Shown here one piece after another: positions 35,991 through 46,888 of a DNA stretch of 64,000 nt. Source of the stretch: Ciona savignyi. Taxonomy: Eukaryota > Chordata > Ascidiacea > Phlebobranchia > Cionidae. The translations under genes and the position numbers were made by a program. Where the stretch lies: contig CH002485.1 of assembly GCA_000149265.1 (NCBI GenBank), positions 218,467 to 282,466 of the forward strand, given 5' to 3'. The notes under the pieces were generated by a model. That model did not search any database. It had not been told where the DNA came from and saw nothing but the letters and a program-made list of their open reading frames with translations. Position 1 is the first letter of the stretch, and each line of letters opens with the position of its first letter.

Positions 35991-38404
35991 ATGTACGGAA
36001 AGCAGTTTCCCCTAAACGGGAATTCGAACGAAAACAACAATGTAGACTCAGATTCAAAACAATGCGAGACAAGTAACGAACCAATTGGTGTCGGCTGTGT
36101 TTTAGAACCCTTCGTACATCAGGTATTGTTTTAAATTCTTCGTTTGCGGTTGGCCCTTTAACGTAGATTAACACGCAGTTTTAATACTACTAAGCAGAAT
36201 ATCGGTTAATGTTTGTCCCACAGGTGAGCGGTCGAGCCCATATGTTGGCTGTGAACAGACACACAATCTGTAAGAGTTTATCAGAACGCGAGTGGAATTT
36301 CTACTGCCAGCTACCGAGCGCGATACAAGATTACACACCAGCACTGAAAGGTAACAATCAAGCGATTGTCGGAACAGAGAATCTTTATTACGTAAAGTTA
36401 AAAGCGTTGACAGTGAAATCAGACACCAAAATCTAATCTCGATTCGGCGAAAACGGGCGAACTACGTCACCTTAGTAAATACGCCACACCTTAGCATACA
36501 GACTCTGACAAACCTATAAACAAGACGGACAGTTGTAAGATCGGCCGAGTTTCTTATTAATAAAGCGACAAGTTATCCAGAGTGCTTACAGCTGCATATT
36601 TTCAAAATCGATTGACCAAGGCAATTGCGTCAGCTGAACCGAGCACGGTCAATTCATTTACGCCACTAAGCTATATTTCAAATACACGATTGGGTGAATA
36701 AATCTCTCGTATATTGTTAAATCCAAGTCTCTTTCACAACCTATGTTTTATTATCGGCGTGTCAGATAAAGTCATAATGCTGATAGGAAGCATTGGGTCA
36801 AATGTTAAAGTAATGACGTCAAAGTCTTCTCGCAGGTATTCTGTGCGTGTTGTTGGAAAATTCACATCGGTTCAGGTCGATTGATGCTTGCGTCATTCCA
36901 CCGCCCAATTCAAGCTACCGAATCAATTTCAATGGAAATGTCGACGAGGCGGACGGAACGCAAAAAGTCGAGTAAGTTTGTGCTGTTTGAATTGGCCGCC
37001 GTGAAGCATGGTTAGCTCGTAATAGGATTAGCACGACCAGCAGTTGTTGTAAGTATAAACGAAGTGACACAGATGAGAATAACATGAATCGTTTCCATTC
37101 GCGCAGGAAAACTTTGTTCAAGGGTCTTGGTCGGACTGAGTATTCACGAAACGAAGGATTTACAAGTCACCCTTGGACCGTTGATAAAGACCAGGAAGCC
37201 GTTACAGAAGCTCTCGGCCGGAACCCTTGGTCTTTGCGTCAGCATAAACGCGAAATTAATAGAACACTCAAGGGCGACACCTTGAGGAAAGAAGTTGATA
37301 TAGATTCACTGTGGAGAAATCTGCACGATGACGCTATTGATACGTACAAGACTTTGCTACAACAGGCGAAAATGAACGGCCATACGTTAAAAGGTAAGAT
37401 AGTGGTACCAAGCATGTATATAGCTCAATGTGTACAAATTAGCTATTTGCACAGGAATTAAGTTAAAAGTGCAAATATTAAAAATTTTTAAGGCATGTTT
37501 TTGATCAATTTAATCAAAACTGTGCTTTCGATCAGGATTTCGAATAATTTAAACAAAATGCTATTTCAGCGTACCTGCTACTTGACGACGTAACATCTTG
37601 TTACCAATTTCCAAACATTCTTGATTTAAAGATCGGAACTCAGCTGGACCGAGCAGGTTGTTCACCGGCAAAGAAGGATAAACACATCAACCTTGTACAG
37701 AGAAGTAGCACCGGAAGTCTGGGGCTTCGTCTTGCCGGAATGCAGGTGACGTCACATTTAAACTATGTCATGTATCGGTGTTATTGATAAGAAAGCGAAA
37801 CTTTTGTTGTAAGTTTAATACGGGAACTTGTCATACAAACATGGACTGTTTTCTGCTTAATGGCGGCCTATGAACTTAGCCCACGAAAAAGTTATCTTTA
37901 GATTTGTTTTATTATACATTGATAATCTGATAAATTATTTAAGTCAAGTTAAAAATGTATTAATATGACCTCCTGTTAAAATTCTAGGTCTACCAAGTGA
38001 ACAGCGGCCAATATCTCTGCCGAGATAAATACTACGGCCGCGGTTTAGCTACCAAGGGGTTTATTGACACCCTGCATCAATTTTTGTACAATGGCCAGCG
38101 AACTGTTACCGAAGTTATCACCCCTATTGTCGATCGTCTGGTGGCGCTAAGGAGAACACTTGAAGAGCAAGATACTTTCCGGTTTCACGCCAGTTCGGTT
38201 TTAATTACATACGAAGGCAGTTCTTCTGGTGGGAATGTGCAATCTGCAGTGCATATGATTGACTTTGCTCACAGCACACGAGCTGGGTTTCTTGATGATA
38301 AAACTGTATATACCGGACCGGACACAGACTGCCTCCATGCTCTAGATAACTTGGCTTCCATATTAAATAACTTGCTAAAAAATCCGCACAACCACAGCAC
38401 TTAG
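35991..38404 (+). CDS. IP6K-like: Inositol hexakisphosphate kinase
   Basis: A complete six-exon gene: 35991-36122, 36224-36350, 36836-36971, 37107-37393, 37570-37745, 37988-38404. These total 425 codons (424 residues), all junctions in phase. The N-terminus has LEPFVHQVSGRAHM, as in IP6Ks (LEPFVHQVGGH). The signature PxxxDxKxG of the inositol polyphosphate kinase family is present as PNILDLKIG (about 242-250). LGLRLAGMQVYQ, CRDKYYGRGL, SVLITYE (about 356-362) and the metal-binding MIDFAH (about 376-381) follow, close to vertebrate IP6K1-3. NPWSLRQH in exon 4 matches the NPWS region of the family. It phosphorylates InsP6 to the pyrophosphate InsP7 in cytosol/nucleus. No odd residues were noticed. 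The neighbouring MINPP1-like gene acts on the same class of substrate, but the two are not adjacent and co-regulation is not implied. Confidence 0.94.
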
Positions 38405-38949
38405 ACCGAATCGATCTACCGAAGATGCATGCAACCTTCGTGCAATTATGCTTATTTTATTCGTTTCTAGCGAATTATACAATGCCAAATTAGAGTTTTT
38501 CTGACGTGTAATTTATGCTGTATTTTTGCTGTAAGATATTATTCTTTTGCACCTTTAATTTAAACATTGTGACGTAACAATCTTTACACCAGCTTCCATT
38601 AGTATTAAAACAGGTTAGAAATCGTATGTTTGTACCATCGCAAAGAGGTATTACTGACAAGACATATTTGGGTCAAACTGCATTTTACAGTTTAATTTTA
38701 TGTGACAACTTTTTTTCGCTGGCCGGCAACAACTTTATCTCTGATAAGCACCCCATAAACCATTACCCTGTGGTTGCCAACCTCTGCTGTGAAACAAACG
38801 GCACGGATAATCCAATTTAAATGGGTGGGCCTTATTTCAAGGCCACGAAATTTCTTGTCTAATTTCTAAACAAAATACGATCAGTATCTTGAGAAACAGT
38901 AAATCCCCTTGATGTCGTGCTCGAGCTATAATTGCTTCAAGATGGTGTA

Positions 38950-39060
38950 GTAAGGTAAAATAGCCTAAGGGTCACCGCGGTCGATGCATATTCCAACTAT
39001 ATAAAAACGGTTTTAGGGACGAGCCCATCATGGATTAGAACCTTAGCCTGTTAAACAATC
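38950..39060 (+). repeat. Second tRNA-like repeat family, copy 3
   Basis: GTCACCGCGGTCGATGCAT, a short AT-rich segment, ACGGTTTTAGGGACGAGCCC and ATCATGGATTAGAACC match copy 2 at 19930-20025. It is diverged in the B-box region. Confidence 0.45.
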
Positions 39061-39174
39061 ATTACTTGGTCTGGATCTTGAAAAAGACACGTATTGTAAA
39101 ACCTATAATAGATTGTAGGATTTGTATTATACATTTTTGGTAACCAAACAAAGTGTCCTCCAGGTTAACTTTAG

Positions 39175-39330
39175 GATTTTTCTGATTAACCTCAGAAGAG
39201 TTACCACATGAGCAATCGTTAGATAACACCGTCGTGCGGGTATCTCACACCCAGCGTCGGGTTACCGAAGATAATACAGTGTGTTTGTTGTATATGACTG
39301 AGACCTTCCTTTGCTTAACCCCTTATAATG
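39175..39330 (-). repeat. Degenerate tRNA-derived SINE fragment
   Basis: GAGCAATCGTTAGATAACAC, CACACCCAGCGTCGGGTTAC and CAGTGTGTTTGTTGTATATG are recognisable in the reverse orientation. Confidence 0.6.
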
Positions 39331-39955
39331 TAGCAGTTGTACCTCTCTTACATCCCCAGTCATGGCGGCCGTTGGAAAGCACCATGTGAGATGACTACAC
39401 AGACATGGGTTGACCAAACTAGGTTGAATGACGACACACAAAAGTTAAATCTTCATATGACTTATATTTTTAAAAAGGCTACATTCCTGACTCTTGCAAA
39501 GGCAACCACGCTGTTATAATTTTGGTCACTGGCGTTTATAAAGCCCCTCTTATCTGTGTATATGGATTAAAACCAGTCATTTAAGTTTGGTTAAGTGGAC
39601 CATGTATATAAAGGCTCCATAGACGCTTTTAACACTGCGGAGCTTCGTGGTTTAGAACCAATCTGAAGAAACGATACTTCGCGTAACCAGAGTTGCGCTA
39701 CTTCAGAAATCTCTAACAAACGTTGTAAGCAACGGAAATGGCCATGACGTCACAGGACAGGGCTAGAAAGAGCTTATCAAAAAACGACAACTTTCGCATT
39801 TTACATGGCGCCAGAAAGCACATTGTCAGTTGTATTCTGGATATCGATCTATTCTGTACTGACGAAAGTCAGCAATCAAATCAGTTATTAAAAATGATAG
39901 AAACACAATTATGGCTTTATCGACGTTTTAGGAAATGAAAGTCAAAATAGCGAGC

Positions 39956-40153
39956 TCAGAGAACGCAGCAAGATTTTTCTTCTTTAAAGCAGTTGTCGCC
40001 TTTCTTCGACACCAAATAATCTTCCTGCTCATTTTCAAAGCAAAACTCGATCAGCAACTTCGCAGACTGGGAGACAGGAATCCGGTCGATGCCACGTTCG
40101 ACCTCCAATTGTTCCACAATTTTCTTCATCTCCTGTTCCTTTTTGTTTGACAT
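39956..40153 (-). CDS. GNG-like: Heterotrimeric G protein gamma subunit
   Basis: A single-exon frame of 65 residues. It has the G-gamma pattern: MKKIVEQLEVERGIDRIPVS, a second helix with LLIEFC, an ED-L segment, and a C-terminal CAAX box. The box is CCVL, whose final leucine predicts geranylgeranylation. The usual NPF of the family is NCF here (DNCFKEEKSCCVL). It would form a membrane-anchored beta-gamma dimer in GPCR signalling. Length is typical (65-75). The reading frame contains no intron, whereas vertebrate gamma genes usually have one in the coding region. Confidence 0.9.
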   Translation of the reverse strand: MSNKKEQEMKKIVEQLEVERGIDRIPVSQSAKLLIEFCFENEQEDYLVSKKGDNCFKEEKSCCVL

Positions 40154-41709
40154 ATTGGCAACAGAATTGTATTATTTTTTCCAAAAATGGACAAATCTGA
40201 AAACTATTAGAATATATTTGTTTATATTTCTCTGTACATGTCTAGAAACGTCAAAAATATAATTCTAAATTTAATTTTCTTTCGTTTACTGAAAAGAAAC
40301 AATAGTCCGCATATAATCAGATTGGAGACATTACAGCATACGCAGTAATACAAAATGTACGTAACCAAATTAGACCAGAACAGTAACTAGTTTTGCCTTT
40401 CTTTTCCCATTTTCCAATTTTCTAGCGTGTTTTCATGAAGAAATAACTAAATTAAGATGATAGATCAACCATACATGTGAGTTGACACTTGTATTGTTCA
40501 TATTACCCGTCGATTGCCAACTTTATTAAAACTTACAGACTACTGATAATATTCGCTTTACAAAAACGTTACTTAATTTTTCGACAGACTGTTAAACGAC
40601 TTACCACCACCGACCACACCCATGTTTAGGTTGGTCGTCTCACATTGAAACTTTAACAGACAAATACCTTAGAATTATACACTGATGGAAAATAGGCGTT
40701 CAAATAAGATCTTTGAGACATTACGCAACCTATTGAATTATATTTATGACGTCATATAATAATCATATTATCTTTTACTCGCTGTTAATACGTATAAAAA
40801 ATAATAAATATTGTCCTATATATGGTTTAGTTCTAAATACACTTTACAAGTTGCAGAGTTTTATTTAAACTAGTTTCCTGCTTAACAGCTTTGCTAACTG
40901 AACTATATGTTACCCCTTCTATTTAACCAGCCGTTGGCAATAATAGGCCAATATACTATGCAAAGCACAGTAACAGCAGCAAACACCGGATGTACGCTAC
41001 CAGTACAACGCAGGTCTCGAAATAAACACAGATCTCGAAATAAGCAAGCGGGGGAAATTGCACAACAACAACCCATGAAAACACAGTAGCAACATAAACA
41101 CATGGACAATCGTTTATTGTACAAATTAAGGAATTGGATACGGCATTGATAAGAACTTTTTCACCTAGATGGTGTTGACACTTCAAAGATAGAAGTGTTA
41201 TGAAAAAGACATCATTAAAAGTGCATAGCTTTACTATTTACAAATACATGAAGATTTTGCAAGAACTACAGAGTGGAGTGTAAAGGGAAGGCAAAATTAT
41301 TGCTAAAACAAGTATTAATAAAAAAGAAGAAAGGTAACATTAAAGCATGTACATACAGCGGTTATAAAAGTTAAATTTAGTTATCACTTTGATATTACTA
41401 TATCAATTGCATATGCATAATTACAAATACAACCATATCATTCTCACAACAACACTAAAAATTAATTAAAACTGAATTAAATAAAGCTAAAAACAAAATA
41501 AAAGATCATTTCGCAATTTTTTTAATTATATTTAAAAGCTATATTTTTGACATGTTCTTACAAGTAATGAACAATTATTTTAGGACGTTTTGACAGATTA
41601 TTTTGTTTCCAATCAAAGATTCAATAATTTTTAATTTAAACTTAATGAAGTGCTTTATTGGTTTTAAAATGTGCTAAGGACTACCTTACACATCCATTAC
41701 AGATTGAAT
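40154..41709. other. AT-rich spacer
   Basis: No gene supported. Minus-strand frames at 40903-41186 give a cysteine-rich peptide with an internal short duplication (CLFRDL twice) but no known domain. The 3' UTR of the START-domain gene should begin at 41709 and run leftwards. Confidence 0.35.
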
Positions 41710-44622
41710 TTACTTGTTCAACCTTCTATAAACTTCGGCTGTCAAGTTTTCAATGTACTTGACCTGCTGTGCTGGAAGATTGGCTTCGACCAAGGCCCGT
41801 GGTAACATACCACCCACGTCTATGTTGATGTAGAAATCAACTCGTGTCGTGTTTCTGTGGCAAAAGACTTGAATTTTACTAAAGCAAAAAGGAACACAAA
41901 CATGTACAGCAGTCCTAAGTGTTCACATACACCACAAAAGTTTTCACATATTTTCCTAAAGCATTTTAGTTTTATTTAAACATGATGAGCTACCATGACT
42001 TTTGTTTTGCCACATTTTCATCCATTCCCCTCTTTCTATATCTACAGTGTTTTTTTTAAGGACCAAAAACACACCAATTTTATCAAACTGGTAAGCTGTG
42101 TGATATATTAAGACTATTGACTAGTTTTTTACTACCATTTTTAAAGTTAACTAACATTATTTAAACTATTTTCTATTCTATGACAAAAGAAACAAGTTCT
42201 GAAATATATCCCTGTACAAAACAGGACTTCATACACCCAAGGGTATTTGCATCAATAAATCATTACAATAAACAGGATTTTCCACTTAAGTCACAATGAT
42301 TGAAATTCAAATTAAGAAACAAAGGGATTTAAAAAGATAATTAAAATATGACCATGGACAAATGTGGATGTCCAAATTAATTGCGAATTTATTTTTACAC
42401 ACTTTTCACCTGTCAATTGGAATTGCGGCATAACCACTTGGATGGGTTTTAGCACGGATGTAGTTTTTCGTCACTTTATGTTCGTCACATGCCACGCTTC
42501 CCGCTGACAATACATGACCACAGAACACGTTTATGACACCAGAAAAAGCAATTAATCAGCAAAAACTTACCAAACACCCAGTGCTCATCTGCGAGTGCAT
42601 TTTTATTTTATTATTTTGAATTAAAAAAAGCAGCTTATAGTAAATTATAACTAACAAAAAATAAATAAACTAAAATATAAAAATAGACTCTTATAGTAAA
42701 TTATAACTATAAATAAACAAATTAACTAGATATAACCAGTCAATGACCCAAACTAAGGATGATGGTTTTTATAACCAGAAGAATGAACAGCTATAAAGGT
42801 CATTAATCATAGAAAATACAGTGGATTTTCTAATGTTTGTTTAAATTAAACTAGACACACATTCCACATACAACTTGTTTAAGTTTAGTGTTATTTTGTG
42901 CTTATTTAGAATAATAGAGATAAAAAGTGATTGTTAATTAAAAATAAAACAAGAACAGTGCAAAACCAGTGGTTAAAACGCATTAATATATAAAAAAACA
43001 CATGGTCTAATTATTTTTTACACTGACCTCTCTCCACAACTTTGGTATGAAAAAGGTCTACAAATTCTCTTGGCGATATCATTCCCATTAAAATTGCTGG
43101 AGTTTTGATCACAGCTATAAATGTGTTCTGTATATAATGTTAATATTTCCATATGATCGTTTTGTGATAGCCGAGTGCATACCAGGTAGAAAAATACACA
43201 TGGTGGGCCTTTATTTGATTTATTTTATTTGCTATGACAGAAATTATAACCGTTAAAATTCGAATTCTATTTTAAATAGTCAGGTCAGGATTTGAAATTA
43301 AAACGGTTTAGACAGTAAAAAGCATAGCTGCGGTTCAAGGTTATAGTGCTAATGATTAAACACAAGGAAATTTTTTTTTTGTCTAATGTCGGATCAAGAC
43401 ATGTATATTGCAGTGTGTTGTATGTGATTAAAAAGTTGCCACTGTTTTAGGATCACCCATTATTCCAGACAAGGTATTTGACCAATAAATGACATGTTAA
43501 AAGATGATATGTTACTAAAAATTTTTCTGAAAAGCAAACAGTAGAAACAAAGAAGTTAAATGTGCACATTGGTTAATCAGAATACACTATTAAAGAGAGC
43601 AAACAAGAATGTTTAAGTCAATTTCTCAGAAACATTTTTCAATTACCTATTGTACATTCGGGTATTAAACTAAATAGAACAGTTTTTCTCGTTGACTTCG
43701 GTTATTAAACCCCATAACCATATTATAGCACTACTGTGTTGTGTGACATTTATATATGGCAGCATAATAACAAACCTCGTCAATAGATATGAGTGGGTAA
43801 TAATCTTCAATGCTTTTATCCCAAGCTAACCTTTCCTCGGCAGATGACGGAGGTATCAGCACACCATAAACCATCTCGCATGGCGCGTTTACGACACACG
43901 AGAATTTGTAGCTACACACGCAAGTTCATGAGAAGTAATTTAAGAGGGAAATGTGCACTTACCAATTGCCGCTAAAACTTGGTGACTGAGTCCATGATAT
44001 GTCAATTCCTTTCTGAGAAAGAACTGCATTTTAAATAAATATGTAATATCTTTTCTTCAACATTTTTTTAAAAAAACAACTGCTATAATAAATCTCCTAC
44101 AAATACTTTTAATTTGTTGGTTAGTGATTTATTAACAGAACATATCAATCCCAGAAAAAAATTATAAAACAACTTAATTTTACCGATATATTTATATTAC
44201 AAAATACAATAATAAGTTTTTACCTAATGCCTAATTTTCTCTGCACATTGGATGGATGCATGTGTCATTTAAGAATGATTTAAATATGGTCGTTTTCCAT
44301 AGGAAAATGCATGTATTAGAAGATTTATCACTGTTTATTGTGACTTGTACATGGGGTCAAGTTGCAAAAGCTATTAGTGTTGTATTACGTCAAAAAAACT
44401 ATATTATTTTACAAACCACCAGAATGCACTTAAAGCAACATTCGTACAGTAACTTAACTTCGTAAAGTAATAAATTTGACATAATCCATATAAACAAAAT
44501 TGCTATATTGCATCTTGCATGTAATTATCACTCACTCGTGAGGGCATTTGATGCCACTTCTTGATTTTTGAAATCTTTATGACTTCCTTTTCTATTTCTT
44601 TAACGACTTGTGTATAATCCAT
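41710..44622 (-). CDS. STARD5/6-like: Single START-domain lipid-transfer protein
   Basis: Six exons on the minus strand: 44622-44536, 44012-43963, 43911-43776, 43127-43028, 42503-42410, 41854-41710. These sum to 204 codons with all phases consistent, a complete 203-residue protein. It is almost entirely a START domain: KGIDISWTQSPSFSG, YKFSCVVNAP, RLAWDKSIEDYYPLISIDE, MISPREFVDL, AKTHPSGYAAIPID and TRVDFYINIDVGG, ending in the C-terminal helix (YIENLTAEVYRRLNK). There is no signal peptide and no extra domain, which with the length fits the STARD4/5/6 group of cytosolic sterol/bile-acid carriers. SPREFVDL resembles STARD5 SPRDFVDL. The exact subtype and ligand cannot be told from sequence. Confidence 0.9.
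42605..42730. repeat. AT-rich local duplication
   Basis: CTTATAGTAAATTATAACTA occurs twice about 57 bp apart, within an intron of the START-domain gene. Confidence 0.6.
43380..43480 (-). repeat. SINE fragment
   Basis: ATTGCAGTGTGTTGTATGTG and ATCACCCATTATTCCAGAC match the central SINE segment in reverse. It lies in an intron of the START-domain gene. Confidence 0.55.
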
Positions 44623-44775
44623 GCTGATAAATAATTTATTTGAGAGTAAAGCAATCAACTGCGCTTGATATTATGTTATAACCATCAAATAAAAACTACA
44701 GCCATAATCGGTAACAATGCTTAATTTTTAAGCCGCATCCTCTCCGGATTAGTATCCTAATTAAGCCAGTGACAA

Positions 44776-45075
44776 TAGGATAGGATAGGATATTCATGTT
44801 TATCCCCGTGAATGGGAAAACCTAGGGGGTTATCACACGGGCAATCGTCAGATCACCTCGCGCCCATCGTCGGGTTACCGGAGCTATTGGAGTGTGTTGT
44901 ATATGATAGACACGTTCCTTCAATTTGGTAGAACCCATTAATCCGCTGGGTTCAGGCAATGTCCGTAAAGTGCCTTGCTTAAGGACACAACCGACTAGCT
45001 AGCGACCAGTTTCGCACCTGCAACTTTTCGATTGAAAGGTGACACACTTAACCGCTAGACCACCGGGCCGGACGA
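44776..45075 (-). repeat. Best-preserved tRNA-derived SINE, about 300 bp
   Basis: In the sense (minus) direction it starts with the tRNA-like head GGTCTAGCGGTTAAGTGTG (A-box-like), then GTTGCAGGTGCGAAACTGG (B-box-like). The body carries GTCGCTAGCTAGTCGGTTGT, a CCTTAAGCAAGGCACTT core, GGATTAATGGGTTCTACC, ACAATAGCTCC-like and CACGGGGATAAACATGAAT. It ends in tandem ATCCT units (plus strand GGATAGGATAGGATA). No perfect flanking duplication was confirmed. It resembles SINEs reported from Ciona; the family name was not verified. Confidence 0.9.
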
Positions 45076-46216
45076 TATTATTTTATCAATTCATTCATAA
45101 ATATGCAAGCAGGATTGCGGTTTTTTCTCAGGTTTTACAGAGCATTACTTGCATAAAAACGACAGAAACGCAAATCTGTTGGACAACTGAAGACATTAAT
45201 GTCACACAAGAATTACCTTTTGGGGAAGAATCAACAGATACCTTGAAAAAGCAAATATTGAACTGTCACCAGTCAATTCTAAAATCCTAACATCCTAAAC
45301 ACGAATGATATGAGACAGTGACAAGTATGAACATATCTCCAAAGTTGCACAATTTCATGCAGCACAATATGGGTGTACATACAAAAGCTTTATTGTGAAG
45401 CAATAACTTTAACATTGTATATATGTTGTTGTGGTAAAACGATGATGAATAAAAATAACATGGTTGCATTATTTTTTTCCGAGTGAAATGGTAACTTGAT
45501 GTGAAATTTCACAAAAAATAACGAGATAAAACTGGAAGAAAAATAGTGGAACATAAGGCACTGGGTGTTGATTCAATTTGGAAGAAATAACTAAAATCGG
45601 GAATGTTTTAAATGATGCTAATTGTTACCAAATGATTTACCGGTATATTATTTGCATTTCAATATTTAGAAGAATCAACACCTTGAGGACTATTGCATCT
45701 AAAAACCATTAATACACCAGTAAAATACCACCCTCAAAATTTATCCCAAATTAAGGAGACACAAGTTGCTAGGAAAAACTAAAATGCTCTTATTTAATTA
45801 TGTTTCTTATGAAATATAGATTAACCTGAAAGGATTTATTACTGCGTAAAGGGACAGGAGAAAAAAATGCACACGCTTCACAAACAAATTATTTACACAA
45901 TTGGTTGCTATCTAGTTATAATCAAATATACTTTTAATAGAAAATGTCAGGTTAGCAAGTTAAAATGATTGATCTGATAAAAGTGCAGCTAAACGGAAAA
46001 TGAACGGAAATGCAAAAATTTAGGAGATTAAATTTGTGTACTTGTAATTATTTATAGCTTTTATTCACAGTATTAAAACAAAAGCTTTTTATTTACCCTG
46101 TAAGTTTGGTATTTAAGTATATACAAAAGCATTGGTAAAATACAAGTATTTTTATTAATTTAACATTAAATTTGGTTAGGCATGACACACTGCACCTAGT
46201 TTTGATTATTGATGCT
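45076..46216 (-). other. Probable MOB1 3' UTR and spacer
   Basis: AT-rich, with no supported gene. An AATAAA overlaps the MOB1 stop codon; other downstream signals would be needed for a normal 3' UTR. Small open frames at 45039-45469 are unrecognised and partly SINE-derived. Confidence 0.35.
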
Positions 46217-46879
46217 TTATTTGTACTTTTCCCGATCACGACTAAGCAGTTTATCAATAAGTTCTTGTAGTGGGGCAAGCTCACGGCGATCTATAAGATT
46301 GAATTCTTGGACGAAATAAATGAAATGCTTGAACGATGTGTTCAAATGAGCCTCCTCACCAAGTTGCATTACATCAGAGAAATGCTGATGATAGATGTGA
46401 GCATACACACGAAAGAGACGCTTCAAAATTGTTTTCGCAATCGACATAAAGTTTTTCGAAAATGGAACGCCGACAGCGGAGGGGAAAATCTCCTCATTAT
46501 CCAGCTGACACTGCACCCAAGTCATCAAGTAGTCGATATACCTTGGCGCTGAACATTTAATCGGCTTCTTTATGGTTACACCATCAGCCCAATGGTATTC
46601 ATACTTCGGTCCTGCCGACATAACTTCGCATTTTGTCGAGGTGCAAAACTCGGATATAGTTCCATACAACATGTTGATTTGATTGAAGAAATCCACAGTA
46701 TTCACAGCGATCCACTCATTTAGGTCTTCGCCTTCCGGAAGAGCAACAGCAAGTTGAAGATTTCCACTTCCAAGCGTAGCCGCAGCATGTCGTATCAACT
46801 CATGTTGATGAGAACCTTCTGGAATGCTCTTGTGTGGTTTAAATGTTTTATTGTGCCGATTCTGGAAGAAGAAACTCAT
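46217..46879 (-). CDS. MOB1: MOB1 kinase activator
   Basis: A 220-residue single open frame starting MSFFFQNRHNKTFKP, aligned with MSFLFSSRSSKTFKP of vertebrate MOB1A/B, which decides the start over an in-frame ATG three codons upstream. Nearly the whole protein matches from memory: LPEGEDLNEWIAVNTVDFFN, NMLYGTI, EYHWADG, KKPIKCSAP, KNFMSIAKTILKRLFRVYAH and EFNLIDRRELAPLQELI. The zinc ligands are present as two cysteines in FCTSTKC and two histidines in HIYHQHF. MOB1 binds and activates LATS/NDR kinases in the Hippo and mitotic-exit pathways. The coding sequence has no intron, unlike vertebrate MOB1 genes. A 5' untranslated exon may join at the AG just upstream of the ATG. Confidence 0.97.
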   Translation of the reverse strand: MSFFFQNRHNKTFKPHKSIPEGSHQHELIRHAAATLGSGNLQLAVALPEGEDLNEWIAVNTVDFFNQINMLYGTISEFCTSTKCEVMSAGPKYEYHWADGVTIKKPIKCSAPRYIDYLMTWVQCQLDNEEIFPSAVGVPFSKNFMSIAKTILKRLFRVYAHIYHQHFSDVMQLGEEAHLNTSFKHFIYFVQEFNLIDRRELAPLQELIDKLLSRDREKYK

Positions 46880-46888
46880 TCCTTTCAA

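Larger units (their letters stand above)
38405..39955. other. Spacer with repeat fragments
   Basis: Between IP6K and the G-gamma gene. It holds a tRNA-like repeat (38950-39060) and a SINE remnant (39175-39330). Open frames at 38626-38820 and 39738-39938 are unrecognised and probably chance. The 3' UTR of the G-gamma gene would extend leftwards from 39955. Confidence 0.4.

Noticed and set aside
39738-39938. 66-codon ATG frame next to the G-gamma gene
   Set aside because: No recognisable domain, no coding partner exons and lies in the antisense 3' region of a real gene. Not convincing.
44990-45070. Functional tRNA gene
   Set aside because: A/B-box-like sequences are part of the SINE head. There is no intact cloverleaf and the same sequence recurs in many SINE copies.
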